Shown: positions 47,576-56,227 of the stretch, piece by piece | How positions within the stretch are numbered: position 1 is the stretch's first letter | Layout: each line of letters starts with the position of its first letter | Assembly: GCF_002967715.1 (NCBI RefSeq) | Contig: NZ_PUIA01000016.1 | Span: 620,001-684,000, forward strand | Reading direction: 5' to 3' | Source of the DNA: Blastopirellula marina | GTDB lineage: Bacteria > Planctomycetota > Planctomycetia > Pirellulales > Pirellulaceae | DNA length: 64,000 nucleotides | Notes under the pieces: model-generated | The model's database searches: none | Told to the model about the DNA's origin: nothing | The model's input: the letters and a program-made list of their open reading frames with translations, nothing else | Program-made: the position numbers and the translations under genes

Positions 47576-47760
47576 CACGCCCAAGAAGACTTGAGGGTGT
47601 CCGATAATTCAAATCGTATAAACCCCCGAGAAAATGGGCATACCAGAAGCACTCTAGCGACGGGTTCAACCAATAGGAAACTCGCTGATTGCTAAACGGC
47701 TATACAGTATGCTTTTTCCGGAATTGAATTATCGGACACCCTCAAGAAGACTTGGGCGTG
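47576..47760. repeat. REP palindrome split by the MITE insertion
   Basis: The outer parts, CACGCCCAAG (47576-47585) and CTTGGGCGTG (47751-47760), are the two arms of the REP palindrome CACGCCCAAG-N4-CTTGGGCGTG. The GCACCCG that follows is also found beside other copies. Both copies of the 10-base AAGAAGACTT (47583-47592 and 47744-47753) come from the centre of the palindrome, duplicated on insertion. Confidence 0.8.
47593..47743. mobile_element. MITE-like element with 20-bp terminal inverted repeats
   Basis: A 151-bp element. The left end GAGGGTGTCCGATAATTCAA (47593-47612) is a perfect inverted copy of the right end (47724-47743). It is flanked by a 10-bp direct repeat AAGAAGACTT (47583-47592 and 47744-47753), consistent with a target-site duplication inside a REP palindrome. 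The interior is too short for a transposase and has no gene-like frame. A full-length IS with the same ends must exist elsewhere in the genome for it to move. Confidence 0.85.
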
Positions 47761-47996
47761 GCACCCGGGGAGTTGTGTGAGACTCGCGGGGTCCCCCTAA
47801 GATATATGAACATGTGTATACATGTCAAATATTTGTCTGAAATATTTTTCAGGGCTTGTCTTGCTGAGGAATTCCTCTTGCTTCGCATGATTCGATCCCC
47901 ATACTTTGCTTCCTGAAGTGTGTCGGCTGTCGGTGTTGGAGCACGGATTGGCATGCACGGTTTCCGCCAGGAGGCGATCACAGATGGAACGAGGCG
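47761..47996. other. AT-rich leader with two palindromes, upstream of methyltransferase gene
   Basis: A 236-bp gap. At 47810-47825 lies ACATGTGTATACATGT and at 47827-47847 lies AAATATTT-gtctg-AAATATTT, both symmetric. This AT-rich block stands out in a GC-rich window. It could be an operator/promoter region of the methyltransferase gene at 47997. Confidence 0.4.
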
Positions 47997-48785
47997 ATGG
48001 CAAAACCTGGAGAACTGACCTACTTTCGCGACCTTGATGAGAAAGGGGCCACGCGGCTGGCGAACAAGCCGTTCTCGCCCGATTATCGGGGGCGGCATCT
48101 GAGCGACATCGGCATGATGCGGAACTTGCTGCCTGATCCACCGGCGCGGCTGCTCGATTTGGGATGTGGCAACGGGTGGACGTCCTGCTTTTTTGCCCTG
48201 ATGGGTTACGACGTGGTGGGGCAGGATATCGCCCCGGACATGATTCAGGCCGCTGCGGAAAATCAGCGGCGATTCGATGCCTCGTCGGTTCGCTTTGTCG
48301 TGAGTGATTACGAGTCGCTCGACTTTCAGGATGAATTCGACGCGGCCTGCTTCTACGATTCGCTGCACCATGCCGAGGATGAAAGCCTGGCGCTTAGGAC
48401 CGTCTTTCGCGCGCTGAAACCAGGAGGGGTTCTCGTGACGCATGAGCCTGGCCAGGGGCATGCGGTGGCCGAGATCTCGCTTCAAGCGGTGCAGAAGTAC
48501 GGTGTGACCGAGAAGGATATGCCGGCGCGGCACATCATCGACCTGGCGACCGAGATTGGATTTTCGTCGGCTCGGTGTCTGCCGTTTGCCAGCGAGATTG
48601 TCGATAGCTTGAAGTTTCAAAAGGGACGTCCACTGCAGTCCAGCAAGCAGGGATTGTGGGGGTGGATCGAGCGAATTCAGCGCGACTTGCGCGCAGGTCG
48701 GCAGCGGCGGCGTACCAAGCAACGTGTCGGGCGATTGATCGATCATTCGCTCGTAGCTGGCGGAATCACCGTGCTGACCAAGTAA
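47997..48785 (+). CDS. SAM-dependent methyltransferase (class I)
   Basis: A 262-residue methyltransferase with motif I LLDLGCGNGWTSCFFA near 51, motif II-type VVGQDIAPDMI, motif with FDAACFYDSLHHAED near 117 and ALKPGGVLVTHEPG. No membrane segment or signal was seen. The C-terminal ~50 residues are basic (RIQRDLRAGRQRRRTKQRVG), a possible substrate-binding tail. The substrate is unknown. GAGG lies just before the ATG. Confidence 0.88.
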   Translation: MAKPGELTYFRDLDEKGATRLANKPFSPDYRGRHLSDIGMMRNLLPDPPARLLDLGCGNGWTSCFFALMGYDVVGQDIAPDMIQAAAENQRRFDASSVRFVVSDYESLDFQDEFDAACFYDSLHHAEDESLALRTVFRALKPGGVLVTHEPGQGHAVAEISLQAVQKYGVTEKDMPARHIIDLATEIGFSSARCLPFASEIVDSLKFQKGRPLQSSKQGLWGWIERIQRDLRAGRQRRRTKQRVGRLIDHSLVAGGITVLTK

Positions 48786-48904
48786 TGTGGCAGCACTAGC
48801 ACGCGGAAAAACTTTGGGAAAATTAACCAGGGTGGGGCGATTTCATCGCGTTTTCTGTAGGCACTCGCCTAGGACGAATTCGCGATAGTGTTGATAATGC
48901 TCTC

Positions 48905-50236
48905 ATGGACGCCCCTTCGAATCCCTACCAGTCGCCTACCGGTGGTGCAACTGACGATACGATCCCTGATCGTCTCGCTGGTGATCCGTCTTTCTGGGGG
49001 ACGACCGCGACGCAGTTCTTTGGTGCGTTCAACGACAACATCTTCAAACAGTTGCTGCTATTGGTAGCAGTGAACCAGGCTCTGCAAAGTAGTGGCGATG
49101 CCGACTATCAGGGGCTGGCCATGGTGGTCTTCGCGGCACCGTTTGTGCTGTTTGCCGGGCCAACAGGTTTTCTGGCAGATAAATATAGTAAGACGTCGAT
49201 CATTCGCATCTCGAAGGTGCTTGAGATCGTGGCGATGGCGCTTGGGGTGGCGGCGTTCTATTGGTACGACCAACTGGGCATGGCAGGGCTGATGGTGGTG
49301 CTGGCGTTCATGGGCTTTCAAAGCACGCTCTTCGCACCGGCCAAGTATGGCATTCTGCCAGAGCTGTTTCATGGACGCGATCTGCCGAAGGTAAACGGCG
49401 TGTTCCTGATGACCACCTTCCTGGCGATCATCTTCGGCACGGTGCTCGCCGGCATCTTGCGTGACTCGCTACCAGGCAACTTGTGGATGGCTTCGCTGGT
49501 GTGTGTGGTGGTGGCTATCGTGGGAACGCTGACGACCATTCCTATTCGCCGCACCCATCGAGCTACGCCGGAGGCGAAGTTCACGCTCCAGGCGATCGGC
49601 ATTCCCAAGAAGACGCGGCAACTGTTCATGCAGGATCGTGCGATCTTGAAGGCGCTGTTGGCCTCGTGCATGTTCTGGCTATGTGCCGGCATTGTGCAGC
49701 AAGCGGTCAACTCGCTGGGTAAAGTGCAACTGGAGCTAAGCGACACGCAAACCAGCTGGCTCGGCGGAGCGATTGGTTTGGGGATCGGGCTGGGCTGCAT
49801 GCTGGCCGGTTTGCTTTCGAGCGGCAAGATCGAGTTTCGCCTGGTGCAGATTGGTGCCTGGGGCATTTTGTTTTGCCTGGCATTGATGGCCACCCCTGGC
49901 GGGTACCATGGTCACCTGCTGGGTTTGTGGGGCAGCTTGCCGGTGCTGGTATTGATGGGGATATTCACCGGGATGTTTTCGGTTCCGATTCAGGTTTACT
50001 TGCAAGCGAAAGCCCCGGAAGACCAGAAAGGGCAGGTCATCGCCGAGATGTCCCGCGCGAATTGGCTGGCCATCTTCCTGTCGGGGTTCTTGTATTCGGT
50101 CTTCGATCAGGTTCTGATCTGGGGAGACTGGAAACGTTGTTATTTGTTTGGATTCACCCTACTCATTATGCTTCCGGTGGCGTTGTTTTATCACCCGCAC
50201 TCGGAATCGCTCGAATCGGATAAGGATACTCAGTAA
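48905..50236 (+). CDS. MFS transporter, lysophospholipid transporter LplT-like
   Basis: A 443-residue transporter of about 12 membrane spans. The N-terminal motif FWGTTATQFFGAFNDNIFKQLLLLVAVNQ is close to that of LplT and the acyl-transferase fusion Aas. The MFS signature LADKYSKTSIIR sits after span 2. LplT flips lysophospholipids inward so that they can be re-acylated, but no acyltransferase gene lies here. It is the first gene of an operon with SIS and ROK genes, with a 1-bp overlap (TAATG). Confidence 0.84.
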   Translation: MDAPSNPYQSPTGGATDDTIPDRLAGDPSFWGTTATQFFGAFNDNIFKQLLLLVAVNQALQSSGDADYQGLAMVVFAAPFVLFAGPTGFLADKYSKTSIIRISKVLEIVAMALGVAAFYWYDQLGMAGLMVVLAFMGFQSTLFAPAKYGILPELFHGRDLPKVNGVFLMTTFLAIIFGTVLAGILRDSLPGNLWMASLVCVVVAIVGTLTTIPIRRTHRATPEAKFTLQAIGIPKKTRQLFMQDRAILKALLASCMFWLCAGIVQQAVNSLGKVQLELSDTQTSWLGGAIGLGIGLGCMLAGLLSSGKIEFRLVQIGAWGILFCLALMATPGGYHGHLLGLWGSLPVLVLMGIFTGMFSVPIQVYLQAKAPEDQKGQVIAEMSRANWLAIFLSGFLYSVFDQVLIWGDWKRCYLFGFTLLIMLPVALFYHPHSESLESDKDTQ

Positions 50237-50844
50237 TGCTCGGAGCATCGCTCGACATCGCGGCCTATATCGATCGCTTCAAGGCCGAACTCGACAAGCT
50301 GGATCAGGCTCAGATCAAGAAGTGGGCCGACCTGGTTTACGAAGCGTACGAAAATGGCAAGTTCGTTTACATCTTCGGCAACGGCGGCAGCGGCTGTAAT
50401 GCCAGCCACATGGCCGAAGACTTCGGCAAGAGCTCGCTTCGCGAAAGTGACCTGGGTGACGAATCGCTGCGACGCTTGAAGGTACTGAGTCTGACTGACA
50501 ACGCCGGCTGGATCATGGCCGTGGGTAACGACATCGGCTACGACCAGATCTTCCTGCAGCAGGTGATGAACTACGGTCAGGAAGGGGACGTCGTGCTGGC
50601 GATCAGCGGCAGCGGTAATAGCGACAACGTCCTCAAGGCGGTCGACTGGTCCAATCGTCACGGTCTGAAGACGTTGGGCCTGACCGGTTACGGCGGCGGC
50701 AAGCTGCGTGACCTGGCACACCATAGTTTCCACGTACCGCTGGATGACATGGGAATGGTCGAAAGCATTCACCTGGCCATTTTCCACTGGGTGCTTAACG
50801 ATGTCTTTGCCCGCATCAACGATGAAGGCCGCTACGCAAAATGA
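50236..50844 (+). CDS. SIS-domain protein, phosphoheptose isomerase (GmhA)-like
   Basis: A 202-residue protein with a single SIS domain: FGNGGSGCNASHMAEDF (about 46-62), LTDNAGWIMAVGNDIGYDQIF, DVVLAISGSGNSDNVLKAV and a C-terminal HLAIFHWVLNDVF. This fits the GmhA family, which converts sedoheptulose 7-phosphate to D-glycero-D-manno-heptose 7-phosphate. Its overlap with the MFS gene (1 bp) and the ROK gene (4 bp) signals tight co-translation. The pathway is inferred as sugar-phosphate synthesis. Confidence 0.86.
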   Translation: MLGASLDIAAYIDRFKAELDKLDQAQIKKWADLVYEAYENGKFVYIFGNGGSGCNASHMAEDFGKSSLRESDLGDESLRRLKVLSLTDNAGWIMAVGNDIGYDQIFLQQVMNYGQEGDVVLAISGSGNSDNVLKAVDWSNRHGLKTLGLTGYGGGKLRDLAHHSFHVPLDDMGMVESIHLAIFHWVLNDVFARINDEGRYAK

Positions 50845-51800
50845 AAGTCGTAGGCGTAGAGATCGGCGGCACCAAGCTGCAGGCCACCCTGGCCGATTCC
50901 GCATCGCTGGAAGTGATTGGTTCGCTGCGCGAGACGATCGTCCCGGCCAAGGGTGCCCAGGGGATTCGCCATCAGCTGGAAGCGATGATTCGTTCGCTTC
51001 AGGCTACGCATGTAATCGATGCAATGGGCATCGGGTTTGGTGGCCCCTTGGACGCGAAGACCGGGACGATCACCACAAGCCACCAGGTTAGCGGCTGGGA
51101 TCAATTCCCGCTGGCGCACTGGTGCCGCGATCAGTTTGGGATTCCGACCGTCATTCGCAACGACTGCGACACGGCCGCGCTGGCCGAAGCGACCCTGGGT
51201 GCCGGCAAGGGAAAGCAGAGCTCGTTCTATGTGACCGTGGGCAGCGGAATCGGCGGCGGGTATGTTGTCGACGGGCAACTGATGGGGACTGGTCGGCCCG
51301 CGTTTGCCGAGATCGGTCACCTGCGTCCCGGCGTGCTGAACACCGAAGCGGCGAACACGGTTGAAGCGGAATCTTCCGGCTTCGGCATCACGAGCCAGGT
51401 TCGCTATATCCTGCATGGGATCGGCAGCGAAGAGCAAGGGGACGACTACTGGGAACTGGTGAACGCGTGCGACGGCAACCTCGACGCACTCACCACGCAA
51501 AACATTGCCGAGGCCGCTACCCGCGGCAACGGTATTGCGTGTGTGGTATTAGCCGAAGCAGTCGAGACGCTCGGTTGGGCTATTGGCCAGATGATCACGC
51601 TGATGGCACCGGAAGTGGTGGTGATCGGCGGCGGTGTTTCGCTGATGCCGGAAGGACTCTTTCTGAGCCCACTCAAGGAAAACATCGCCACGTATGTCTT
51701 CCCACCGCTGGCCGGCAGCTATGAAATCGTCCGGGCCGAACTCGGCGAAGCGGTCGTCGTGAAAGGGGCACTGCTGCTGGCCAGGCAGTCTCTTGGCTGA
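50841..51800 (+). CDS. ROK-family sugar kinase-like protein without zinc motif
   Basis: A 319-residue actin-fold protein. The phosphate-1 motif is VEIGGTKLQATLAD, followed by GIGFGGPLDAKTG, IRNDCDTAALAEA (catalytic Asp) and VTVGSGIGGGYVVDG. The usual ROK CxCGxxGC zinc site is missing: after FAEIGHLRPG comes VLNTEAANTVEAESSGFG with no Cys. Many glucokinase-like ROKs lack it too. ATGA overlaps the SIS gene by 4 bases. It could phosphorylate the sugar made by the SIS partner. Confidence 0.85.
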   Translation: MKVVGVEIGGTKLQATLADSASLEVIGSLRETIVPAKGAQGIRHQLEAMIRSLQATHVIDAMGIGFGGPLDAKTGTITTSHQVSGWDQFPLAHWCRDQFGIPTVIRNDCDTAALAEATLGAGKGKQSSFYVTVGSGIGGGYVVDGQLMGTGRPAFAEIGHLRPGVLNTEAANTVEAESSGFGITSQVRYILHGIGSEEQGDDYWELVNACDGNLDALTTQNIAEAATRGNGIACVVLAEAVETLGWAIGQMITLMAPEVVVIGGGVSLMPEGLFLSPLKENIATYVFPPLAGSYEIVRAELGEAVVVKGALLLARQSLG

Positions 51801-51831
51801 AATATAAGTGGTTCCGTCCCGTAGGATGCGT

Positions 51832-52191
51832 TTACTTCACGTACTTGCCGCGAAACTCTGGCAGGGGATAGTCGACGATCGGTAGATCGAGCCGGGCCAG
51901 TTCTCGTAGGCGATCATAGCCGCGGCTGATCAGTTCTTCGCGCTGGCGGACAAAGTCGGGGTCGAGGTTGCGTTTGTCGAAGTCGCCGGGGCAATCGACC
52001 GGGGTGAACTTCTCGTGCACGATGAACTGGGCCAGGGCAGGGTTGCAGCGGGTGTGGCGTTCAGGAGTGGTATGTAGCACTTCGGGATCGAGCATGCCGA
52101 TCACGTAACGCAGGTAGAGGTCGCTTTCAAACAGACGCTCGACCGGCTGGCCGCAGACATCGCACAGATAACCTTCGTCGCACTTGGCCAT
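51832..52191 (-). CDS. Small protein with CDVC-type motif, unknown function
   Basis: A 119-residue protein from ATG 52191, 4 bp after the stop of the next gene upstream (52196-52519); the longer frame to 52407 overlaps that gene and is not used. The N-terminus reads MAKCDEGYLCDVCGQPVE, with three Cys that may bind zinc. Further on are TPERHTRCNPALAQF and a basic/acidic helix. No family is recognised. It is the second gene of a two-gene unit. Confidence 0.75.
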   Translation of the reverse strand: MAKCDEGYLCDVCGQPVERLFESDLYLRYVIGMLDPEVLHTTPERHTRCNPALAQFIVHEKFTPVDCPGDFDKRNLDPDFVRQREELISRGYDRLRELARLDLPIVDYPLPEFRGKYVK

Positions 52192-52195
52192 CGGT

Positions 52196-52519
52196 TTACC
52201 ACTTGAAGAATTCGAGGCCGGGGATCTCGCCGGGATCGGCTCCGCGAATGGCCTGGACAAGCAGTTCGCTCGCCTGGTCGCGGGTGACCGGCTTCTGCAT
52301 CGAGCCGCCACGATCGGCGTCGGGGATGTCGACTTGCAGGTAGTTCTCTTCCCACATGAACTGCAGGATCTGGCCATTGTCGCAGTAGACCCCCAGGAAC
52401 GAGCCATGCTCCGGCGAGAGTGTCTGCCAGCGGTTGAGGATATCGGCTTCCTGGCCGTCGATCGTCGAACTGGACTCGACGCCTTCTTGCGTAACGCTGT
52501 CGAAGTAGAAGTATTTCAT
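52196..52519 (-). CDS. Small acidic/Trp-containing protein, unknown function
   Basis: A 107-residue protein (MKYFYFDSVTQEGVESSST...). It has a beta-rich first part (GSFLGVYCDNGQILQFMWEENYLQVDIPD) and a helical second part (SELLVQAIRGADPGEIPGLEFFKW). No signal or membrane span. It precedes the CDVC protein on the same strand with a 4-bp gap, so they are likely co-expressed. The pattern is not one I recognise. Confidence 0.75.
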   Translation of the reverse strand: MKYFYFDSVTQEGVESSSTIDGQEADILNRWQTLSPEHGSFLGVYCDNGQILQFMWEENYLQVDIPDADRGGSMQKPVTRDQASELLVQAIRGADPGEIPGLEFFKW

Positions 52520-52735
52520 CCAAAAACCTGGGGAAGTCGAACATGAAGCGAGAGGGGTTGCCGAGACTGGCCAGCGGATCCGTTATCCACCATGCATTCT
52601 AACGTTTTCTGCGTTTCCGGGGGACGTAAGAAGCGGCTTGCTGAAGTCTTGTAACCACGTTCACTTGCTTGTCTTGCCTACGCCAGTGACGCTACAACTC
52701 TCATGGAAATGCTCTAGTCAACAAGATACCAACGC

Positions 52736-52764
52736 GTGCCCGCCTGATCGAGTAAGGCGGGCAC
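52736..52764. other. Hairpin near the end of the first sulfatase gene
   Basis: GTGCCCGCC (52736-52744) pairs with GGCGGGCAC (52756-52764) across an 11-base loop. It lies 30 bp past the stop of the minus-strand sulfatase gene. No T-run follows, so it may be a weak terminator or an mRNA-stabilising stem. Confidence 0.5.
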
Positions 52765-52795
52765 AGGGTAACGCTGGAGGTGGTCGAGGCTAAAC

Positions 52796-54175
52796 CTATT
52801 TGCCTTTGTTGGTATTGAGTTGCTCAGACAACTGTTGGACGTTTTCTTTCAGCATGGGTCGACCGACGATGTTGGTGTCCTCGGCGTGATCACGCTGGTG
52901 GTCGTACAGCATTTTGGCATGCACGCCATCTTTGTTGGAGGAGTACTCGGTGTAACGGAAGTTATCGGTGCGGATGGTATCGCCAGCTCCGAAGCGGCCG
53001 ATGGCGAACGGCTTGCCGGGGGCGGTCGGATCTTTCAGCAACCGTACGAAGCTTTCGCCCTGGCAGTGCTCTGGCGTGTCGAGCCCGCACAACTCGCACA
53101 GGGAAGGGTAGATGTCGACGAACTCGGTCAGGGCCGGGGTCTTCTGGCCGGCGTACTTGCCGGGGACCTTCACGATCAGGGGAGCGTGCATCGAGGTCTC
53201 GAAGCAGGAATGCTTGCACCAGAGGGTATGCTCGCCCAGGTTCCAGCCATGATCTCCCCATAGCACGACGATCGTGTTGTCGGCCAGGCCGAGGCGATCG
53301 AGTTCGTCGAGCAGTTTGCCGATGTTGGCATCGGTGTAGCTGACACATGCATAGTAACCGCGAATCATGTTGAGGGCCGTTTCATCGCTCACGGGGCCAT
53401 TCTTCGGAATGCCAGCATAGGCGCGAAGTTCGCCCGAGTTGTGAATCGCGGCGTCGGGTGCATTCTTGGGGCGGTGATACGTTTCAGGGAGCGCGATGGA
53501 GTTGGGATCGTACAGATCCCAGTATTTCTTCGGAGCCACAAACGGAAGGTGAGGTTTCAAGAAGCCGACGGCCAGGAAGAACGGCTGGTTCGCCTCTTTC
53601 AGTCGTTGAAGGTCTTTGATGGCCTTGTTGGCCAGTTTGCCGTCGTTGTAGAAGTCGTCTTTGACGTCGGCCGATTCGTAGGCGGGACCGCGTCCTTTGG
53701 GGGTGGTCTTCGCCGCGGCGAGGCTCTCAGGCAGCTTGTAAGCCGGTCCTTTAGGACGCCATGGCTTTTCGCTCCAACCTTTCTCGTTGTCGGTCATGTG
53801 ATGAAAGACCTTGCCGTTGGAAATCGTTGTGTACCCGGCATTCTTGAAGTGGGTATTCAGCGTAGTGATGTTTGGCACTTCTTCTTCGGCCGAAGCAAGG
53901 TGCGTCACGAAGCGTTTGGGGGCGGGGCGAATGCTGGTCATCAAAGCGGCCCGCGAGGCTCCGCAGGTCGGAACCATGCAATAAGCACGCTCGAAGACGG
54001 TACCCTGCGACGCCAGGCGATCGATATTCGGTGAATGAATATGCGACTTCCCGTAACAGCCCAGTTCAGGACGTAGGTCATCGACCGCAATAAACAACAC
54101 GTTGGGGCGGTCGGCTGCCTGAAGAGTGGTGATTGAGAATAGGGATAGCAGTAGGAAGAGAGTTGCACGAAACAT
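52796..54175 (-). CDS. Secreted sulfatase, iduronate-2-sulfatase-like
   Basis: A 459-residue sulfatase with signal peptide (MFRATLFLLLSLFSITTLQA). The metal-binding start is NVLFIAVDDLRPELGCYG, and the formylglycine site is CGASRAALMTS near residue 70, a CxAxR motif whose Cys must be modified by a formylglycine-generating enzyme. Later marks are HHMTDNEKGWSE, PHLPFVAPKKYWDLY and WGDHGWNLGEH. Family members remove sulfate from polysaccharides. No modifying enzyme gene is in the window. Confidence 0.93.
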   Translation of the reverse strand: MFRATLFLLLSLFSITTLQAADRPNVLFIAVDDLRPELGCYGKSHIHSPNIDRLASQGTVFERAYCMVPTCGASRAALMTSIRPAPKRFVTHLASAEEEVPNITTLNTHFKNAGYTTISNGKVFHHMTDNEKGWSEKPWRPKGPAYKLPESLAAAKTTPKGRGPAYESADVKDDFYNDGKLANKAIKDLQRLKEANQPFFLAVGFLKPHLPFVAPKKYWDLYDPNSIALPETYHRPKNAPDAAIHNSGELRAYAGIPKNGPVSDETALNMIRGYYACVSYTDANIGKLLDELDRLGLADNTIVVLWGDHGWNLGEHTLWCKHSCFETSMHAPLIVKVPGKYAGQKTPALTEFVDIYPSLCELCGLDTPEHCQGESFVRLLKDPTAPGKPFAIGRFGAGDTIRTDNFRYTEYSSNKDGVHAKMLYDHQRDHAEDTNIVGRPMLKENVQQLSEQLNTNKGK

Positions 54176-54626
54176 AAGGGGGGAATTCCGTTACAGAGGC
54201 AAGAGGTACGGGGAGTAGCGGTTTGCCATTCATTCTTTTCACGACAGACGAAACTTTGCAACATTTCGGGAAAGATTCGTGGCAAAGTTCTGAGTGTCGA
54301 CCGGAGTTTTTGCGACAAAGCACCCGTAAATTATACATGTAAATTACTAAGGCATGTATGAATAAAGTTTCATTGGGCTATCTCTTGCCCGTTGCTATTC
54401 TGATGAAATCACTTGACGCGGTAAGCGAGATTAAAGGGCAGGTCAGCCTCCTTGTCTATGAGTAATCTTCACTTTCTCGCCGCTCAGAGAGATGTCGCCA
54501 TTTCGGCATGTTTTCCTTTTTCCTTTTTTCGCCTGGGACTTATTACGAGTCCTAATGAACCCCGGTACTAAGCGCCTCATAACTTAGTCAGGGGATCTGC
54601 CTCCTTCTTTTCAAAGGTTTCAAGTC
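54176..54626. other. Long intergenic stretch before the DUF1559 gene
   Basis: About 450 bp, visibly AT-rich at 54326-54380 (TTATACATGTAAATTACTAAGG) and again near 54505-54530. It should hold promoters for both divergent genes. A weak hairpin GGACT-tattacg-AGTCC is at 54536-54552. No gene or mobile element was recognised. Confidence 0.4.
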
Positions 54627-55583
54627 ATGTGCAAAGCCTCTTGCCGTTTGTTTGGACGTCTTCAGCGACGTGGTTTTACTTTGGTCGAACTGTTGGTGGT
54701 GATCGCCATCATCGGTGTTTTGATTGCATTGTTGTTGCCGGCCGTTCAACAAGCCCGTGAGGCCGCTCGCCGGATGCAATGCACCAACCAGCAAAAGCAA
54801 CTCGCCTTGGCGATGCACAATCATCACGATACGTACGGTAAGCTGCCGGCCGGTAGCTACAACAATGCCTCTTGGGGACGCGATTCCTACTCGTGGTACT
54901 GCTACATCCTGCCGTTCATTGAAGAAAACGCGATGTACGAAGAGCTGAACCTGTCCAACAAGATCAACGGTGGTTCTTCGGTTCGCAGCTATGCTCGGAT
55001 GCAACTGCTGGATGCGATGCTGTGTCCTTCAGACGACTCGAAGATTCAGGAAGTGGGGGCCGACGACTGGCAGAACTCGCTGCACAACTATGTTGTTTGC
55101 TACGGCGACTCGAACTTCAACTCAGGCACCCCTTGGAACGTGGTCGATGGCTACGCCGGCAAGGCGGGCATGTTCGTCCCTGAAAAAGCAGCCGGTCTGC
55201 GTGATTGCACCGATGGTCTTTCCAACACGCTGTTGTTCTCGGAAATCATTACCCCGTCGGAAGAGGATTACTGGAGCAGCGTCGGGCGTGCTCAGGTCGC
55301 CATGGGTGCCGGTTTCACGACTTACCTCACCCCGAATGCCGATGCGAACGATCGAACCAACCGCTGCCACTTGAACCTGGGTGGTTCGCTAGGGCAGAAA
55401 TGCACGCAGCATGCCGACTGGGACTGGGGAGCCAACGTGGTCGCTCCGCGCAGCTGGCACCCTGGTGGTGTGAACGTGGCCCTGACCGATGGTTCGGTTC
55501 GTTTTGTCGCCGAAACGGTTAACTTGACGGTCTGGCGTGGACTAGGTACTCGCAGTGGTGGTGAAGTTCTGGCCGATTACTAA
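54627..55583 (+). CDS. DUF1559 protein with type IV pilin-like N-terminus
   Basis: A 318-residue protein. The N-terminus is a prepilin signal, RRGFTLVELLVVIAIIGVLI, with Phe after the cleaved Gly and Glu at +5, followed by LLPAVQQAREAARRMQC. The body is the DUF1559 (H-X9-DG) domain, with C-terminal WHPGGVNVALTDGSVRFVAETV. Hundreds of copies occur in planctomycete genomes; they are thought to be surface or secretion-system pseudopilins. A lipoprotein gene follows 56 bp later. Confidence 0.95.
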   Translation: MCKASCRLFGRLQRRGFTLVELLVVIAIIGVLIALLLPAVQQAREAARRMQCTNQQKQLALAMHNHHDTYGKLPAGSYNNASWGRDSYSWYCYILPFIEENAMYEELNLSNKINGGSSVRSYARMQLLDAMLCPSDDSKIQEVGADDWQNSLHNYVVCYGDSNFNSGTPWNVVDGYAGKAGMFVPEKAAGLRDCTDGLSNTLLFSEIITPSEEDYWSSVGRAQVAMGAGFTTYLTPNADANDRTNRCHLNLGGSLGQKCTQHADWDWGANVVAPRSWHPGGVNVALTDGSVRFVAETVNLTVWRGLGTRSGGEVLADY

Positions 55584-55639
55584 TCGGCTGGGAAACTTCG
55601 ATCCCAACAACGTCTTTAATAAACGGGAGATTAAACATC

Positions 55640-56116
55640 ATGGCGATAACCTCATCTCGCAGCCTGATGTGCTCAGCACTACTGGTCATCGTTGCCCTGG
55701 TTGGGTGCAACGGTGACGGCAAATTGTCGATCGATGGCACGGCAACCTGGAACGGGCAACCGATCCAGAAAGGGTACATCGAACTGCAGCCGGTCGGCGA
55801 CGGGCACTTTGCCAGTGCCGAGATCGTGGATGGCAAGTTCCGTCTGCAAACGACGCCTGGTAAGCGGTTGGTGAAAGTAACTGCCGAAAAGAAAATTGGT
55901 GAAACGCCCCCCACCGATCGCATTCCGGAAGCGAAGCCGATCATGTTCCAGTTTGTACCGCCGAAGTTTAATTCGGAATCGACACTCGAGATGGACATCA
56001 CGGCTTCCAATCCGACGTTGGAGGTGGCCTTGGAAGGAAGCGAACTGCAGCCCAAGAGTGGGCTCTCGACGGAAGACAAGCGGAGGATGAATTTGCAGGC
56101 AGGCGGTCGTCGTTAA
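55640..56116 (+). CDS. Small lipoprotein that follows DUF1559 genes
   Basis: A 158-residue protein with a lipobox LVGC (Cys near residue 23) after a hydrophobic signal. The rest is beta-rich: GTATWNGQPIQKGYIELQPVGDGHFASAEIVDGKFRLQTTPGKRLVKVTAEK, resembling carboxypeptidase-regulatory-like Ig folds. This DUF1559-plus-lipoprotein pairing is frequent in planctomycetes. A likely terminator follows. Confidence 0.85.
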   Translation: MAITSSRSLMCSALLVIVALVGCNGDGKLSIDGTATWNGQPIQKGYIELQPVGDGHFASAEIVDGKFRLQTTPGKRLVKVTAEKKIGETPPTDRIPEAKPIMFQFVPPKFNSESTLEMDITASNPTLEVALEGSELQPKSGLSTEDKRRMNLQAGGRR

Positions 56117-56150
56117 GCTTGCCTGGTTAATGCAAACGACGCGAACCTAA

Positions 56151-56213
56151 GCGGGTTCGAGAAGTTCACCACGATTTGGCAGAAACGTGGGGGATTTCTC
56201 GGCCCGCTTTTTT
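56151..56213 (+). terminator. Probable terminator after the lipoprotein gene
   Basis: GCGGG plus CGAGAA (56151-56163, with a TT internal loop) pair with TTCTCG and CCCGC (56196-56207) and lead into TTTTTT. The loop is long (about 32 bases) so the fit is moderate. Confidence 0.55.
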
Positions 56214-56227
56214 ATGGCCAGCACGGC

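Noticed and set aside
46074-47760. CRISPR array in the repeat-rich stretch
   Set aside because: Repeats are inverted, of different kinds and unevenly spaced, not direct with regular spacers; no cas gene was seen.
47742-48746. 334-residue minus-strand open frame
   Set aside because: Overlaps the methyltransferase gene, whose plus-strand product has clear SAM motifs, and runs into the MITE.
56140-56170. tRNA-like GGTTCGA motif
   Set aside because: No cloverleaf could be built around it; it belongs to the terminator stem of the lipoprotein gene.
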